Below the pieces are notes generated by a model that was not told the DNA's origin, made no database searches, and saw only the letters and a list, made by a program, of their open reading frames with translations. This document shows, in pieces, positions 35,915 to 45,601 of a DNA stretch of 64,000 nucleotides. The stretch's first letter is position 1. Every line of letters starts with the position of its first letter. Made by a program: the position numbers and the translations under genes. Source of the DNA: Subsaximicrobium wynnwilliamsii (GTDB lineage: Bacteria > Bacteroidota > Bacteroidia > Flavobacteriales > Flavobacteriaceae); the NCBI RefSeq assembly GCF_007997225.1, contig NZ_VORM01000008.1, positions 62,001 through 126,000 of the forward strand. The letters are read 5' to 3'.

Positions 35915-36475
35915 TCAGTTCGTGAATTCTGGTGTAAATGCTTTATAGTAGGTATTAAAATCTTCTTGGGTGGTCAAATTCTTATGAGCATCACTACTGA
36001 ACATTTTGAGATAAAGCTCAATCTGTTGCGGTTTTTGATACCCCTTGATAGGTGCGATCACTTCTCCTTTTTCGTCCATATACACAATGGTTGGATAGGC
36101 CGACACTTTAAAATGACGCGCTAATTTATGAACGCTATTTCGCCTGTTCTTCAGTTCTTCCTTATAGTTGGCATTATCAAAAGTTTGGCCTTTGTAAGTC
36201 ACCACATCGTTGCCTTCTGCATTGAACTTTACCGCGTAGAAATTCTCGTTGACATACTTCGCAACATCCTTGTTTTGAAAAGTGTTTTTATCAAGCATTT
36301 TACATGGGCCACACCAGTTGGTATAGACATCCATCATGATTTTTTTGGGCTTCTTTTTTTGAGCTTCCAGCGCCTCTTCAAAGCTCATCCAATTGATTTC
36401 CTGTGCGACTGCAGTGATTGAGGTCATCAATGCCACTGCTATAAATAATATCCGTTTGTTCATGTGTTGATTCAT
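35915..36475 (-). CDS. Exported thioredoxin-like protein
   Basis: A 186-residue protein with a signal peptide (KRILFIAVALMTSITAVAQ) and a thioredoxin fold with TNWCGPCKMLDKNTF near 50 and a cis-Pro region SAYPTIVY. The start at 36475 (MNQHMNKR) or 36463 is preferred over an upstream codon that would spoil the signal peptide. Probably a periplasmic thiol reductase or oxidase. It lies 28 bp downstream of a POT transporter gene when the short start region is ignored, so it may be the last gene of that operon. Confidence 0.88.
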   Translation of the reverse strand: MNQHMNKRILFIAVALMTSITAVAQEINWMSFEEALEAQKKKPKKIMMDVYTNWCGPCKMLDKNTFQNKDVAKYVNENFYAVKFNAEGNDVVTYKGQTFDNANYKEELKNRRNSVHKLARHFKVSAYPTIVYMDEKGEVIAPIKGYQKPQQIELYLKMFSSDAHKNLTTQEDFNTYYKAFTPEFTN

Positions 36476-36551
36476 TTCAAAAGTCGTTCCGAAACTACAA
36501 AAAATGCACCTAAATTGGCGCATTTTGAACTATTTTAACGGTTTTATAAGA

Positions 36552-38339
36552 TTAACGCACGCCGTGCATTAGTTTTTTGAGCAGTGGATTCAATAACATA
36601 GAGATGATGCCTACTCCAATAGGAATCAAGGTGAATATTAAAAAGAAGATACCTAGAGAATACTCTGCAGATATTTTGTCAATCATTCCACCCATGGTAT
36701 TCGCTGCTTTTTGACCAACGGCAATTGCCAGGTACCAAACGCCAAACATAAAACCAATCATTCTCGCTGGAACCAGTTTACTAAGATATGACAGTCCTAA
36801 AGGAGACAAACACAATTCGCCCATCGTATGGAGCAGATAAGCGAGAATCAAGAATATCATACTTACAGAGGCAGTCTTCGCACCTGGAGGTATATCGGCC
36901 GCCCCGAAGGACAAAATACCAAAACCAAGCCCCAACAATACCAAACCAATCCCATATTTCATGGCTGCACTTGGATTGTATTTACTTTCCCACCACCTTG
37001 AAAATATAGGTGCTAAGGTGATTATAAAGAACGAATTTAGAATTCCAAACCAAGTCGCATCCACAATCATTTCTGTTTGACTAAACTTGTCATATAAGCG
37101 GAAGATCACCAATCCCCATACCCCCAAAAATGCAATTGCCAACACAATATTTGAAGCACCAATTTTCGTGAATGTTTTTTTAAATATTAGAGTTATCACA
37201 TAAGTTATGATGATCAAAGGGATCGTCGTTAACAATGCATCAATTATTTTAAATATGATTGCTGAATTCCCCTCTAGACTCCTGTCTGTATAATCATTGG
37301 CGAACAAGGTCATAGATCCTAAGGATTGCTCAAAGAAGGCGAAGAAAAAAACCGTAAAAAGCGCAAATATGGTTACTGCAATAAGTCGATCACGAACGAT
37401 GGGGAGATAGCGCGCAATACGCGTTATCAATAAAACAAGGAACAGCGCTAACGCGGCAAGCACTACGATATTTGTGCCGCTCATTCCCCACAATTCAAAG
37501 GGCATTAACGATTTGGCATATATGGTCTCTAAAGGATCGTTAAAAAGATAGAGCAGGCCACCTACTGAAGAAAGTATGATCAAAACATAATCAAACAGTG
37601 TAAAGGGATTAAGCTTTATCTCGGTCTCTAATTCTTCTTCCACGTTTTCTGAATCGGCATCGCTCGTATTTACAGCTATAACCACATCTTTCTTCCTAGC
37701 TGGTTTATCGCCTATTTTTCCGAAGATTTTATGGGCCAGCATAAATTGGAGCATTCCCAATAACATAAAAATGCCAGCTAAGCCGAAGCCCCAATGCCAA
37801 CCATAGTTTTCGGCTAGATAACCACAGAGCATCATTCCGAAGAACGCACCTGCATTAACACCCATATAAAAAATAGTGTAAGCACCATCTTTTTTGGATT
37901 CTCGGGTCTTATACATTTCAGAAATGATAGATGTTATATTGGGTTTAAAGAAACCTGTTCCAATCACCAATAAAGCAAGACCTATATAAAAGGTAAGCGT
38001 GGTATCAAATGCCATTGCCGCGTGGCCCAAGGTCATTATCAAACACCCAATGATCACCGCAATACGGTACCCTGTAATTTTATCGGCAATCCAACCACCA
38101 ACAATTGGAGTTAGATATAACAGGGAGGCATAAGTACCTATCAATGAGAGTGCATGTTCACGAGGCCAATCCCATCCAGGATTATCGCTTAATAAAGGGG
38201 CGGTTAGAAATAGAATTAAGAGGATTCGCATTCCATAAAAGGAAAATCGCTCCCACATCTCGGTAAAAAAAAGGATAAAAAGTCCAACGGGATGTCCTAA
38301 AACTGTGTCTTTAAATAAATTTTCAATATCCGTTTTCAT
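36552..38339 (-). CDS. POT/PTR family peptide transporter (first of two)
   Basis: Proton-coupled di-/tripeptide symporter of the MFS. 595 residues. Signature EMWERFSFYGMRILLI near 27 and GTGFFKPNITSIISEMY near 126 (PTR2 motif), about 14 helices. It follows its paralogue (38352-40181) by 12 bp, so the two are co-transcribed. A hydrophilic loop of about 40 residues near 215-245 separates the two halves. Confidence 0.95.
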   Translation of the reverse strand: MKTDIENLFKDTVLGHPVGLFILFFTEMWERFSFYGMRILLILFLTAPLLSDNPGWDWPREHALSLIGTYASLLYLTPIVGGWIADKITGYRIAVIIGCLIMTLGHAAMAFDTTLTFYIGLALLVIGTGFFKPNITSIISEMYKTRESKKDGAYTIFYMGVNAGAFFGMMLCGYLAENYGWHWGFGLAGIFMLLGMLQFMLAHKIFGKIGDKPARKKDVVIAVNTSDADSENVEEELETEIKLNPFTLFDYVLIILSSVGGLLYLFNDPLETIYAKSLMPFELWGMSGTNIVVLAALALFLVLLITRIARYLPIVRDRLIAVTIFALFTVFFFAFFEQSLGSMTLFANDYTDRSLEGNSAIIFKIIDALLTTIPLIIITYVITLIFKKTFTKIGASNIVLAIAFLGVWGLVIFRLYDKFSQTEMIVDATWFGILNSFFIITLAPIFSRWWESKYNPSAAMKYGIGLVLLGLGFGILSFGAADIPPGAKTASVSMIFLILAYLLHTMGELCLSPLGLSYLSKLVPARMIGFMFGVWYLAIAVGQKAANTMGGMIDKISAEYSLGIFFLIFTLIPIGVGIISMLLNPLLKKLMHGVR

Positions 38340-38351
38340 AAATACTCAAAA

Positions 38352-40181
38352 TTACTTGTTCAAATCAGGGTTTCCCAGTTCATAAGGCTCTTGCTCCATG
38401 ATCTCATGTTCATTGTCTTCAGCGCCGTGGGTTAATTTCTTGAGCTTTTTAAGAAACAGGAGAACTAGTAATCCGAAGGCAACCGTAAAAACCGTCAACC
38501 ACATAAAGGTGGCGAATTCCTGTTCGCTCTGTTCTTCCTCTAAAACAAACGACACTCCATAATCCTTACCATCACCTTTATTCTCTAAAATCTGTGCCTT
38601 ATCTCCATCTTTCTCAAATATTAATCTCGCGTGGTATGGCTCTGAAGCTGTCACATTATTCTCTCTGAGCGTTGCCAATAATTCTGAAGTACTGCTTTCT
38701 TCTCCCTGTTCGAGCTCAAAGAGCTCATTTAAGGTTTCACCGTTACCCACGCGTTTGTACATCACTTTGCCATTCTCTGGATATACAGTCGCCCTAATCT
38801 CAAAATTCTTGTCTTGATTAATCGGGAAATCATTTATTTCAACAACTTTATTTTGCTCATTCTTAATTTCAATATCGGTTTTAGATAAGTATGGCATTAC
38901 CTCCTCCTTGCTAACAACCATAGTTCCTGAAAAAGATTCCAATTGTGCCGATTCGCCTATTTTTCCGGCCAAGAGGTTACCAAATCCAGTTGCTGCGAAA
39001 TAAACGCCCATCATAATGGAGGCATATTTCAAAGGCGCTAACTTAGTAATAAATGACAATGCTACCGGAGAGGTGCATAATTCACCAATGGTATGAAATA
39101 GGTATGCTAAGAAAATCCAGTACATTGCTGCTTTACCAAAAACTTCGGCACTGGCTTCTTGAGATGCGAACATCATAAATACATAGCCCAGACCCATGAT
39201 AATGGTACCCACTGCCATTTTAAAAAGTGAGGAAGATTCTCTCCCACTCTTTTTCCACCAGATCCAAAAACCACCTACAATGGTACCAAAGATGATGATA
39301 TACCCTGCGTTCAAGGACTGAAATACCGCTGCTGGAATCTCTTCCATCCAGCTCAAACCGGTGGTACGATCTACCTTGGCATCGGTATAAAGGTTCATCA
39401 AACCACCAGCTTGCTCAAAGGCACCCCAAAAAACGACAACGATTAAAAAGGAAATCAACAAAACAATGACCCGATCTTTTTCTACTTTGTTCAACGGTCG
39501 TTTTGATGCAGCCTTTTCAGCTTCGGAAGCGGATTCGCCACCAGTATATTCTCCAATACCTTTTAGAAATTTCTGTCCCCAAATAAAAACGATTTGACCA
39601 AAGAGCATTCCTATACCTGCAAGACCAAATCCGTAATGCCATCCATAATAATATGCTACCAGACCAACGCTTATACTAGCCAAAAATGCACCTACGTTAA
39701 TACCAATATAAAATATAGTAAACCCGCTATCCCTTCTAATATCACCATCCTGATATAGTCCACCAACCATTGTAGAAATATTCGGCTTTAAACCACCAAC
39801 CCCTAAGATAATCAAGATCAAACCTGTAAAAAAGGCCCAGTCTTGGGGAATCGCTAAAATGCCGTGACCACAGCATAATAATAGACCGCCGAGCATTACC
39901 GTTTTTTTCTGGCCCAAAAACTTATCTGCAATCCATCCGCCAGGAATCGACGCCACATAGACCAACATGGTATACCAACCATAAAGCCAAAGTGCATCTT
40001 TATTGGACCATCCCAAGCCTGGATCTATAGCAGTTGCCGATGCAACTATGTAAAGCACCAAGATCCCCCGCATTCCGTAGTAGGAAAATCGCTCCCACAT
40101 TTCAGTAAAAAATAGTATGAATAAGCCTACGGGATGTCCAAATAACTCCTTGCGCTGAATTGGTTTTACTGCAGTTGACAT
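38352..40181 (-). CDS. POT/PTR family peptide transporter with large insert
   Basis: Paralogue of the downstream gene, 609 residues. EMWERFSYYGMRGILVLY near 28 and GVGGLKPNISTMVGGLY near 127. A hydrophilic insert of about 140 residues (roughly 420-565) lies before the last helix and is rich in Glu and Lys; this insert is absent from the other copy and probably faces the periplasm. It follows the S9 peptidase gene by 50 bp. Confidence 0.95.
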   Translation of the reverse strand: MSTAVKPIQRKELFGHPVGLFILFFTEMWERFSYYGMRGILVLYIVASATAIDPGLGWSNKDALWLYGWYTMLVYVASIPGGWIADKFLGQKKTVMLGGLLLCCGHGILAIPQDWAFFTGLILIILGVGGLKPNISTMVGGLYQDGDIRRDSGFTIFYIGINVGAFLASISVGLVAYYYGWHYGFGLAGIGMLFGQIVFIWGQKFLKGIGEYTGGESASEAEKAASKRPLNKVEKDRVIVLLISFLIVVVFWGAFEQAGGLMNLYTDAKVDRTTGLSWMEEIPAAVFQSLNAGYIIIFGTIVGGFWIWWKKSGRESSSLFKMAVGTIIMGLGYVFMMFASQEASAEVFGKAAMYWIFLAYLFHTIGELCTSPVALSFITKLAPLKYASIMMGVYFAATGFGNLLAGKIGESAQLESFSGTMVVSKEEVMPYLSKTDIEIKNEQNKVVEINDFPINQDKNFEIRATVYPENGKVMYKRVGNGETLNELFELEQGEESSTSELLATLRENNVTASEPYHARLIFEKDGDKAQILENKGDGKDYGVSFVLEEEQSEQEFATFMWLTVFTVAFGLLVLLFLKKLKKLTHGAEDNEHEIMEQEPYELGNPDLNK

Positions 40182-40231
40182 GTGTATAAAATTAGTTTAG
40201 TGTTAAATATCGTTGTGAATAACGCGTGCGT

Positions 40232-42433
40232 TTACTGTTCTTTATAGGCTTCTGGTCTTGCCTCTCCTAGTGTTTTGTCAATAAAATTGGTCATTTTTTT
40301 GTACAAGTGCAATCTTGTATTGCCACCATAAATCCCATGGTTGCGATCTGGATAGAGCATCCATTCAAAATCTTTATTGGCCTGAATCAAGGCTTCTACC
40401 AATCGCATGGTGTTTTGAACATGTACATTGTCATCGCCAGTGCCATGCACCAGCAAAAAGTCGCCTTCAAGACCATCTACAAAGTTAATTGGTGAGTTAT
40501 CGTCATATCCACTTGCATTTTCTTGAGGCGTGGTCATGTAGCGTTCGGTATAAATGGTATCGTAAAACCTCCAACTGGTCACCGGCGCTACCGCAATGGC
40601 CATGCTAAATGTATCGTTCCCTTTAAATAAGGCGGCACTGCTCAAATAGCCGCCAAAGCTCCAGCCCCAAATGCCCATATGGTCTGCATCGATAAACTCA
40701 AGTTGACCCAATTTCTTAGCTGCTGCAATTTGATCTTCCAATTCATATTTACCCAATTCATTTTGGGTTACTTTTTTGAAATCGGCACCTTTAAATCCAG
40801 TCCCACGACCATCTATACAGGCCACGATGTAACCTTTTTGAGCCAAAAGCTCATACCAATAATCATTGGCACTGTTCCAACTGTTTGAGACTTCTTGAGA
40901 TCCAGGTCCAGAATATTGATACATAAATAAAGGATAGGTCTTAGTTTCGTCAAAATCGCTAGGCTTGATCATCCACATGTTCAAATCATTACCGTTAATG
41001 GAGATCGTGCTAAACTCTTTAGAGGAGATATTGAAACCCTTCAACTTCTGCTGTAAAGCCTCATTATTTTTGATTGGTTTAATAACCTTGCCTGTCTTGG
41101 CATTATTCAAGGTATATTCTGGCGCTACGGTGGCGCTGGAATAACTATTGATGAAATAGGAGAAATCGGCACTGAAATCGGCCGAATTGGTACCCGTCTT
41201 TTCACTCAGTTTTTGCTTATTCTTGCCATTCAATCCAATGGCATACACGGCTCTATTGATGCTACCATCTTCGGTGGATTGGTAAAAAATGCGTTTGGAT
41301 TTTTCGTCATACCCATAATAATCAGTCACTTCCCAATTGCCTGAAGTGACTTGGTTGATGAGCGTTCCAGTTTTATCGTAGTGGTAAATGTGGTTGTAAC
41401 CGTCCTTTTCGCTGGTCCAAATAAAGCTATTATCCTTTAAAAAGGTTAGATTGAAGGTGACGTCTATGTAAGCCTTATCGGTTTCCGCTAGCACCAAATC
41501 GCCTTTTAAGGTTTCCGCATCAATAAACCAGACATCCAATTCATTTTGATGGCGGTTGGTGTATTGGGCGCTCAAAACATTGGGTTCATTGGTCCACTTG
41601 ATTCTTGGGATGTAAAAATCGGAATAGGTTTTATCTAAACTGACTTCTTTGGTACTTGCCGATTCCAAATCGTAAATATGCAGCGAAACTAAGCTGTTTG
41701 CTTCGCCTGCCTTGGGATATTTGAATACCTGCTGCGTTTGGTAGAGCTCCTGCCCATAAACATCCATGGAAAATTCTGGGACATCAGTTTCATCAAAACG
41801 GATGAACGCAATTTTGTTGCTGGCAGCATTCCACTCAAAGGCTCTTACAAAGGAAAATTCTTCCTCATAAACCCAATCGGTAACGCCATTGATGATTTCA
41901 TTCTTTTTGCCGTCTTTGGTGATCTGGTTGGTCTGCCCAGTGGTCAAATCCTTGACATAAATATCATTATTGAGACCGTATGCCAGTTTTGTCCCATCTG
42001 GAGAAAAAGTGGGTTCTTGTATTTTTTCTTCGGAAACTAAAGTTGTTTGGTTGGTTTTACTATTGAAAATATAGTATTTTCCTAAGGTGGAACGTCTGTA
42101 GATGGATTCCACATCGGTTGCCAAAAGCACCATGCTTTCATCCTCACTAAAGGTGTAGCTCGAAAAATAGCCAATCGAATCAATGTTGGCAGAGTTAACC
42201 AATGTTTTTTGCTTGGTCAAAGTTTTGTAATCGTAAATGTCAATTTGTGAGGTGCCATTTGAAAAGTCGAGCACCGAATATTGCTGGCCATCATTCATAG
42301 AGTGCAGTCCCCCCATGCGTTCGGTTCTAAAGCTACCAGTCCAAATATCTTCTAGTGTAATTTCCTTTTTTTGTGCTGAGGCTAAAGTGCTTACCAATAA
42401 AAAAAGGACGGTGCAGGATTTCAATAATTTCAT
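40232..42433 (-). CDS. S9 family peptidase (dipeptidyl peptidase IV-like)
   Basis: Exported serine peptidase that releases N-terminal dipeptides, often after Pro. 733 residues: signal peptide (LLKSCTVLFLLVSTLASAQ), eight-bladed propeller (about 40-480), and alpha/beta-hydrolase with Ser in GIWGWSFGGYLSS (about 615), Asp in HGTGDDNVH (about 690) and His in PDRNHGI (about 722). The DPP-IV Glu motif DWVYEEEF is present near 190, supporting dipeptidyl activity. First gene of the peptide-use operon. Confidence 0.96.
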   Translation of the reverse strand: MKLLKSCTVLFLLVSTLASAQKKEITLEDIWTGSFRTERMGGLHSMNDGQQYSVLDFSNGTSQIDIYDYKTLTKQKTLVNSANIDSIGYFSSYTFSEDESMVLLATDVESIYRRSTLGKYYIFNSKTNQTTLVSEEKIQEPTFSPDGTKLAYGLNNDIYVKDLTTGQTNQITKDGKKNEIINGVTDWVYEEEFSFVRAFEWNAASNKIAFIRFDETDVPEFSMDVYGQELYQTQQVFKYPKAGEANSLVSLHIYDLESASTKEVSLDKTYSDFYIPRIKWTNEPNVLSAQYTNRHQNELDVWFIDAETLKGDLVLAETDKAYIDVTFNLTFLKDNSFIWTSEKDGYNHIYHYDKTGTLINQVTSGNWEVTDYYGYDEKSKRIFYQSTEDGSINRAVYAIGLNGKNKQKLSEKTGTNSADFSADFSYFINSYSSATVAPEYTLNNAKTGKVIKPIKNNEALQQKLKGFNISSKEFSTISINGNDLNMWMIKPSDFDETKTYPLFMYQYSGPGSQEVSNSWNSANDYWYELLAQKGYIVACIDGRGTGFKGADFKKVTQNELGKYELEDQIAAAKKLGQLEFIDADHMGIWGWSFGGYLSSAALFKGNDTFSMAIAVAPVTSWRFYDTIYTERYMTTPQENASGYDDNSPINFVDGLEGDFLLVHGTGDDNVHVQNTMRLVEALIQANKDFEWMLYPDRNHGIYGGNTRLHLYKKMTNFIDKTLGEARPEAYKEQ

Positions 42434-42552
42434 AAAGATAATTTTTCGCTAAAATATTGTCAAGTTTACTAAAAATAAAGCAAAAAACCCTAAATAATGG
42501 CAGTTAAATCCGCTTTAAAATGCGCACACCTCTTTAATATTACAGAGAATAG

Positions 42553-42560
42553 TATCTTTG
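42553..42560 (+). promoter_or_regulatory. Putative -7 box of the HMG-CoA reductase gene
   Basis: TATCTTTG matches TAnnTTTG, 155 bp upstream of the ATG. A hairpin (CTACCTG-TTTGA-CAGGTAG, 42598-42616) would lie in the leader. Confidence 0.4.
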
Positions 42561-42597
42561 CTTTTTTAACAATGAAGAGCGATTAAGACCTAAGACA

Positions 42598-42616
42598 CTA
42601 CCTGTTTGACAGGTAG
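42598..42616. repeat. Hairpin in the HMG-CoA reductase leader
   Basis: CTACCTG, 5-nt loop, CAGGTAG: a perfect 7-bp stem, similar to the hairpin before ftsL. No T tract follows. Confidence 0.75.
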
Positions 42617-42714
42617 GCATTATTAGCTTGACAAGATCGCAAAAGCTGAACTGGATTTCTATAAAACAAACAGATTGGATTTTTGCATCGAAACCATTTA
42701 TTAAATAACAGCGC

Positions 42715-44031
42715 ATGAGCAAAACCATTAGTGGATTTTCAAAATTATCGAAAACCGAAAAGATCGATTGGCTTACGTCCACCTATTTTTCCAACCCTGA
42801 ACAAGCAAAGTATGTATTAGAGCAATATGCCAATAACGATCAAAAGCTACAGCAATTGCACGATGAGTTCATTGAGAATACCATTTCCAATTATTATTTG
42901 CCTTTTGGCGTTGCGCCAAATTTTGACATCAATGGTAAAACCTACGCCATCCCTATGGCAATAGAAGAAAGCTCGGTGGTTGCCGCGGCCAGTAAGGCTG
43001 CCAAGTTTTGGCAATCGCGTGGCGGATTCAAAGCCACAGTACTTTCCACCGAAAAAATTGGACAGGTCCATTTTATGTTTCAAGGCGACAAAGACCGGCT
43101 TCAAGTTTTTTTCGAACAAATCAAGCCCAAATTGATCGATGCCACCAAAGCACTTACCAAGAACATGGAGCAACGTGGTGGCGGTATTTTAGACATTGAA
43201 CTTCGGGACAAGACCGAAGCCATTGCCAATTACTTTCAGCTTCACGCGACCTTTGAGACTTTGGACGCGATGGGCGCCAATTTTATCAATTCCTGTTTAG
43301 AGCAATTTGCCAAAACCTTGAAAGAAGAAGCTGAACATTATGAGGCTTTTTCTACGGAAGAACGCCAGCTTCAAATCATCATGTCCATTTTATCCAATTA
43401 TGTGCCACAGTGTATCGTTAGGGCTGAAGTGAGCTGCAAGGTGGAGGAACTCAGTGACAATAAAACCATTGCTGCGGAAGACTTTGCGGAAAAATTCATA
43501 CAAGCCGTCCGTATCGCCGAAGTGGAGCCTTATCGCGCAGTAACGCACAACAAAGGCATCATGAACGGTGTTGATGCCGTGGTCTTGGCCACCGGAAATG
43601 ATTTTAGAGCAGTGGAAGCAGGCGTACACGCCTATGCCGCTAGAACAGGAAGCTACAGCAGTTTATCACATGCCAAGGTTGAGCATGGTGTTTTTACATT
43701 TTGGATGGACCTGCCCCTAGCGCTCGGCACCGTTGGCGGACTCACAAAACTGCATCCTTTGGTAAAGGTCGCTTTGGAAATGTTGGGAAATCCTTCCGCC
43801 AAGGAATTGATGCAAATTGTTGCAGTTGCTGGTTTAGCGCAAAATTTTGCGGCCTTACGTTCTTTGACTACCACTGGCATTCAAGAAGGCCATATGAAAA
43901 TGCATTTGATGAACATGTTGAACCAATATGAAGCCACTTCCGAAGAAAAATCAAAACTGATTGAATATTTCAAGACCCATGTGGTGTCCAATGCTTCTGT
44001 GGAGGAAGCGGTTGCTGGGTTGAGAAGATAG
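42715..44031 (+). CDS. Hydroxymethylglutaryl-CoA reductase, class II
   Basis: Makes mevalonate from HMG-CoA (isoprenoid precursors, hence undecaprenyl phosphate and menaquinone). 438 residues. Catalytic Glu in PMAIEESSVVAAASKAAKF near 82, DAMGANFINS near 185, Lys in VTHNKGIMNGVDAV near 278, LGTVGGLTKLHPLV near 342 and His in GIQEGHMKMHLMN near 396. Length and motifs fit class II, the only class expected in this phylum, here in a biosynthetic setting. A GHMP kinase follows after a 423-bp repeat-filled gap. Confidence 0.95.
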   Translation: MSKTISGFSKLSKTEKIDWLTSTYFSNPEQAKYVLEQYANNDQKLQQLHDEFIENTISNYYLPFGVAPNFDINGKTYAIPMAIEESSVVAAASKAAKFWQSRGGFKATVLSTEKIGQVHFMFQGDKDRLQVFFEQIKPKLIDATKALTKNMEQRGGGILDIELRDKTEAIANYFQLHATFETLDAMGANFINSCLEQFAKTLKEEAEHYEAFSTEERQLQIIMSILSNYVPQCIVRAEVSCKVEELSDNKTIAAEDFAEKFIQAVRIAEVEPYRAVTHNKGIMNGVDAVVLATGNDFRAVEAGVHAYAARTGSYSSLSHAKVEHGVFTFWMDLPLALGTVGGLTKLHPLVKVALEMLGNPSAKELMQIVAVAGLAQNFAALRSLTTTGIQEGHMKMHLMNMLNQYEATSEEKSKLIEYFKTHVVSNASVEEAVAGLRR

Positions 44032-44035
44032 ATGA

Positions 44036-44400
44036 ACTTGAAATTGAAATTGAAATTGAAATTGAAATTGAAGCTGAACTGAAGATGAAGATGAAGATGA
44101 AGACGAAGACGAAGACGAAGACGAAGACGAAGATGAACTTGAACTTGAAATTGAAATTGAACTGAAGATGAAGATGAAGACGAAGATGAAGATGAAGATG
44201 AATTGAAATTGAAATTGAAATTGAAGATGAACTGAAGATGAAGATGAAGACGAAGATGATCCCGATAGCTATCGGGAGAACTTGAAATTGAAATTGAAGC
44301 TGGACTGAAGATGAAGACGAAGATGAAGATGAAGATGAAGATGAAGATGAAGATGAAATTGAACTGAAGATGAGGATGAAGATGAAGATGAAGATGAATT
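44036..44400. repeat. Hexamer/trimer microsatellite (GAAATT, GAAGAT, GAAGAC)
   Basis: About 365 bp of blocks such as (GAAATT)n, (GAAGAT)n and (GAAGAC)n follow the HMG-CoA reductase stop, with an 18-bp palindrome embedded at 44260-44277. Purine-rich on the plus strand throughout. No RNA gene or terminator is seen. Confidence 0.93.
44260..44277. repeat. Perfect 18-bp palindrome TCCCGATAGCTATCGGGA
   Basis: Exact inverted repeat inserted in the GAAGAT microsatellite; a degenerate copy lies at 14572-14589. Confidence 0.92.
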
Positions 44401-44404
44401 AAAA

Positions 44405-44470
44405 CTTGAATATTGAACTTTGAACTTTGAACTCGAAACTTTAAACCCGGAACCTTGAACCAAGTACCCG
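44405..44470. repeat. TTGAACT heptamers running into the GHMP kinase start
   Basis: Units TTGAATA, TTGAACT, TTGAACT, then diverged AACCCGGAACCTTGAACC. The motif ACCCGAAACC at 44466-44475 recurs at 48090-48099, next to the same heptamers, so the repeat unit extends into the first codons of the gene. Confidence 0.8.
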
Positions 44471-45379
44471 AAACCTATCGAAGTCACGGCAAATTATTGC
44501 TCACAGGGGAGTACGTTGTGCTTGATGCTGCCATTTCGTTGGCGGTACCTACAACATTCGGACAGACGCTAAACGTGAGACCAATTGCCGAAAGCAGATT
44601 ACTCTGGAAAAGTTTTGATGAGCAAAAGCAGGTTTGGTTTGAAGCTTCTTTTGAATTTCATGAAAACAGCCTCAAATTAGCTTCAACTTCCAATGAAACT
44701 ATTTCAAACAGGCTATTGCAAATCCTATTGACGGCAAAGCATCTCAATCCAGATTTTTTAGATTCAAAATCTGGATTTAGCGTTGAAACACATCTTGAAT
44801 TTCCGAGCAACTGGGGATTGGGTTCCTCCTCCACCTTAATCAATTCGATTGCGCGTTGGGCCGATGTTGACGCCTATAAATTATTGGAAGACACTTTTGG
44901 CGGCAGTGGGTATGACATTGCTTGTGCCAATGCCGGCAGTAGTTTAACCTATCAATTGAATTCCAAAATGGGACGCAAGATAAGCCTGGTGGATTTTAAT
45001 CCAACGTTCAAGTCGCAGCTGTATTTTGTGCACCTCAACCAAAAGCAAAATAGTAGAGAAGGAATTGCGCAATATCGCAACAACACTTCAGACAAAACAG
45101 CTTCGATCGAACGCATCAATGCCATTACCCGTGAGATGGTTGGCTGTAAAACCCTGAATCACTTTCAAAAGTTGATGGAGGAGCATGAGCAAATCATTTC
45201 AGATTTGATAAAAATGCCTCCTGTTAAGGAACGTTTGTTCGCCGATTTTAATGGCGCCATCAAAAGTTTGGGCGCCTGGGGTGGCGATTTCGTGATGGTC
45301 GCTTCGGAAACTGATCCAAGCGCTTATTTTAAGTCTAATGGATACCACACAATGCTACGCTATTCTGAAATGGTAACGA

Positions 45380-45396
<17 letters not shown>
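44455..45396 (+). CDS. GYDIA family GHMP kinase (mevalonate-kinase-like)
   Basis: Small-molecule kinase of the GHMP fold, 313 residues. HGKLLLTGEYVVLDAAISLAVP at the N-terminus, ATP loop EFPSNWGLGSSSTLINS near 120, FGGSGYDIACANAGSSL near 155 giving the GYDIA signature, and a C-terminal glycine loop SLGAWGGDFVMV. By context (HMG-CoA reductase next door) it probably phosphorylates a mevalonate-pathway intermediate; the exact substrate is open. The start is TTG at 44455, inside a TTGAACC repeat; no ATG is available between the repeat and the conserved core. Confidence 0.9.
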
Positions 45397-45547
<151 letters not shown>

Positions 45548-45553
45548 AAACTA

Positions 45554-45582
45554 AAAAAGCCCCGCAAATCGCGAGGCTTTTC
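45554..45582. terminator. Bidirectional terminator between converging genes
   Basis: AAAAAAGCCCCGC, loop AAAT, CGCGAGGCTTTTC: a GC-rich stem flanked by A and T tracts, suited to ending both the GHMP kinase (+) and the PpiD-like gene (-). Confidence 0.8.
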
Positions 45583-45601
45583 TTTATCTAAACACAGATT
45601 T

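Noticed and set aside
44036-44400. Long open frames through the GAAGAT repeats
   Set aside because: Frames stay open only because the repeat period is a multiple of three; composition is pure repeat and no start fits.
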